Positions 63,997 to 64,000 of a stretch of 64,000 nucleotides of DNA are shown here, one piece after another. A program made the translations under genes and the position numbers. The notes beneath the pieces are model-generated. The model was given only the letters and a program-made list of their open reading frames with translations. It was not told the origin of the DNA and did not search any database. The stretch is from NCBI RefSeq assembly GCF_016861695.1, contig NZ_BOLP01000012.1, positions 47,443-111,442 on the forward strand, read 5' to 3'. Within the stretch, counting starts at the first letter, position 1; each line of letters begins with the position of its first letter. The DNA comes from Levilactobacillus andaensis. GTDB taxonomy: Bacteria; Bacillota; Bacilli; Lactobacillales; Lactobacillaceae.

Positions 63997-64000
63997 GAAC

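Overview
The window looks like chromosome from a member of the Lactobacillaceae, most like the Levilactobacillus/Lactiplantibacillus group. The evidence is a base composition near 50% GC, Gram-positive ribosome binding sites, and familiar gene neighbourhoods: purR-glmU-prs, rpoE-pyrG, murA-rpmE2, murF-cshA and acpS-alr-mazEF. WxL/DUF916 surface-protein genes and a catabolic alsS-alsD pair also fit. The species cannot be fixed from the sequence alone. No rRNA, tRNA, CRISPR array or prophage was seen.

Region by region: 0-4 kb holds a partial membrane protein, a lipid-anchored or membrane-tethered alpha/beta hydrolase and a metal ABC transporter behind a Fur-family box. 4-9 kb holds purR, glmU and prs (purine control, UDP-GlcNAc, PRPP), then two small genes. 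9.4-12.4 kb is a minus-strand operon: lipL, a YwfO-like HD hydrolase and a HAD phosphatase. 13-16 kb holds a DUF1934 protein, RNA polymerase delta (rpoE) and pyrG, the last behind a leader that looks like the CTP-sensing attenuator known from Bacillus. 16-25.9 kb is an accessory stretch: a MarR/hydrolase pair, a prolyl-tRNA editing-domain protein, alsSD with a divergent MarR regulator, a broken putative ADP-ribosyltransferase with a small acidic partner, and a fused ABC exporter with a divergent TetR regulator. 26-27.7 kb holds murA and rpmE2.

28.3-53.1 kb is the most striking part. A class A sortase gene is followed by a compact csc-type cluster (an LPxT-type anchored protein, two small WxL proteins and a DUF916 membrane-anchored WxL-binding protein), a decayed TnpB element, and seven tandem same-strand genes of 722-786 codons. 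Each of the seven encodes a secreted protein with an L-type (legume-like) lectin domain, Ig-like spacer domains and a C-terminal WxL wall-binding domain. Each has its own leader, promoter-like sequence and, in most cases, terminator. Together these 25 kb look like a dedicated carbohydrate-binding surface coat: seven different lectins docked on the wall through the WxL system. Leader features differ between sub-groups, which suggests the lectins are controlled separately.

53.2-64 kb returns to housekeeping genes: a low-molecular-weight tyrosine phosphatase, lemA-htpX, murF, cshA, a baeRF-like protein, acpS, alr and a MazEF-type toxin-antitoxin pair.

Outside the genes, a dispersed family of about 140-180 bp multi-hairpin elements occurs at least four times (near 4.1, 12.5, 13.1 and 22.6 kb). 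The outer stems differ completely in sequence but stay perfectly paired, so the structure rather than the sequence appears to be kept.
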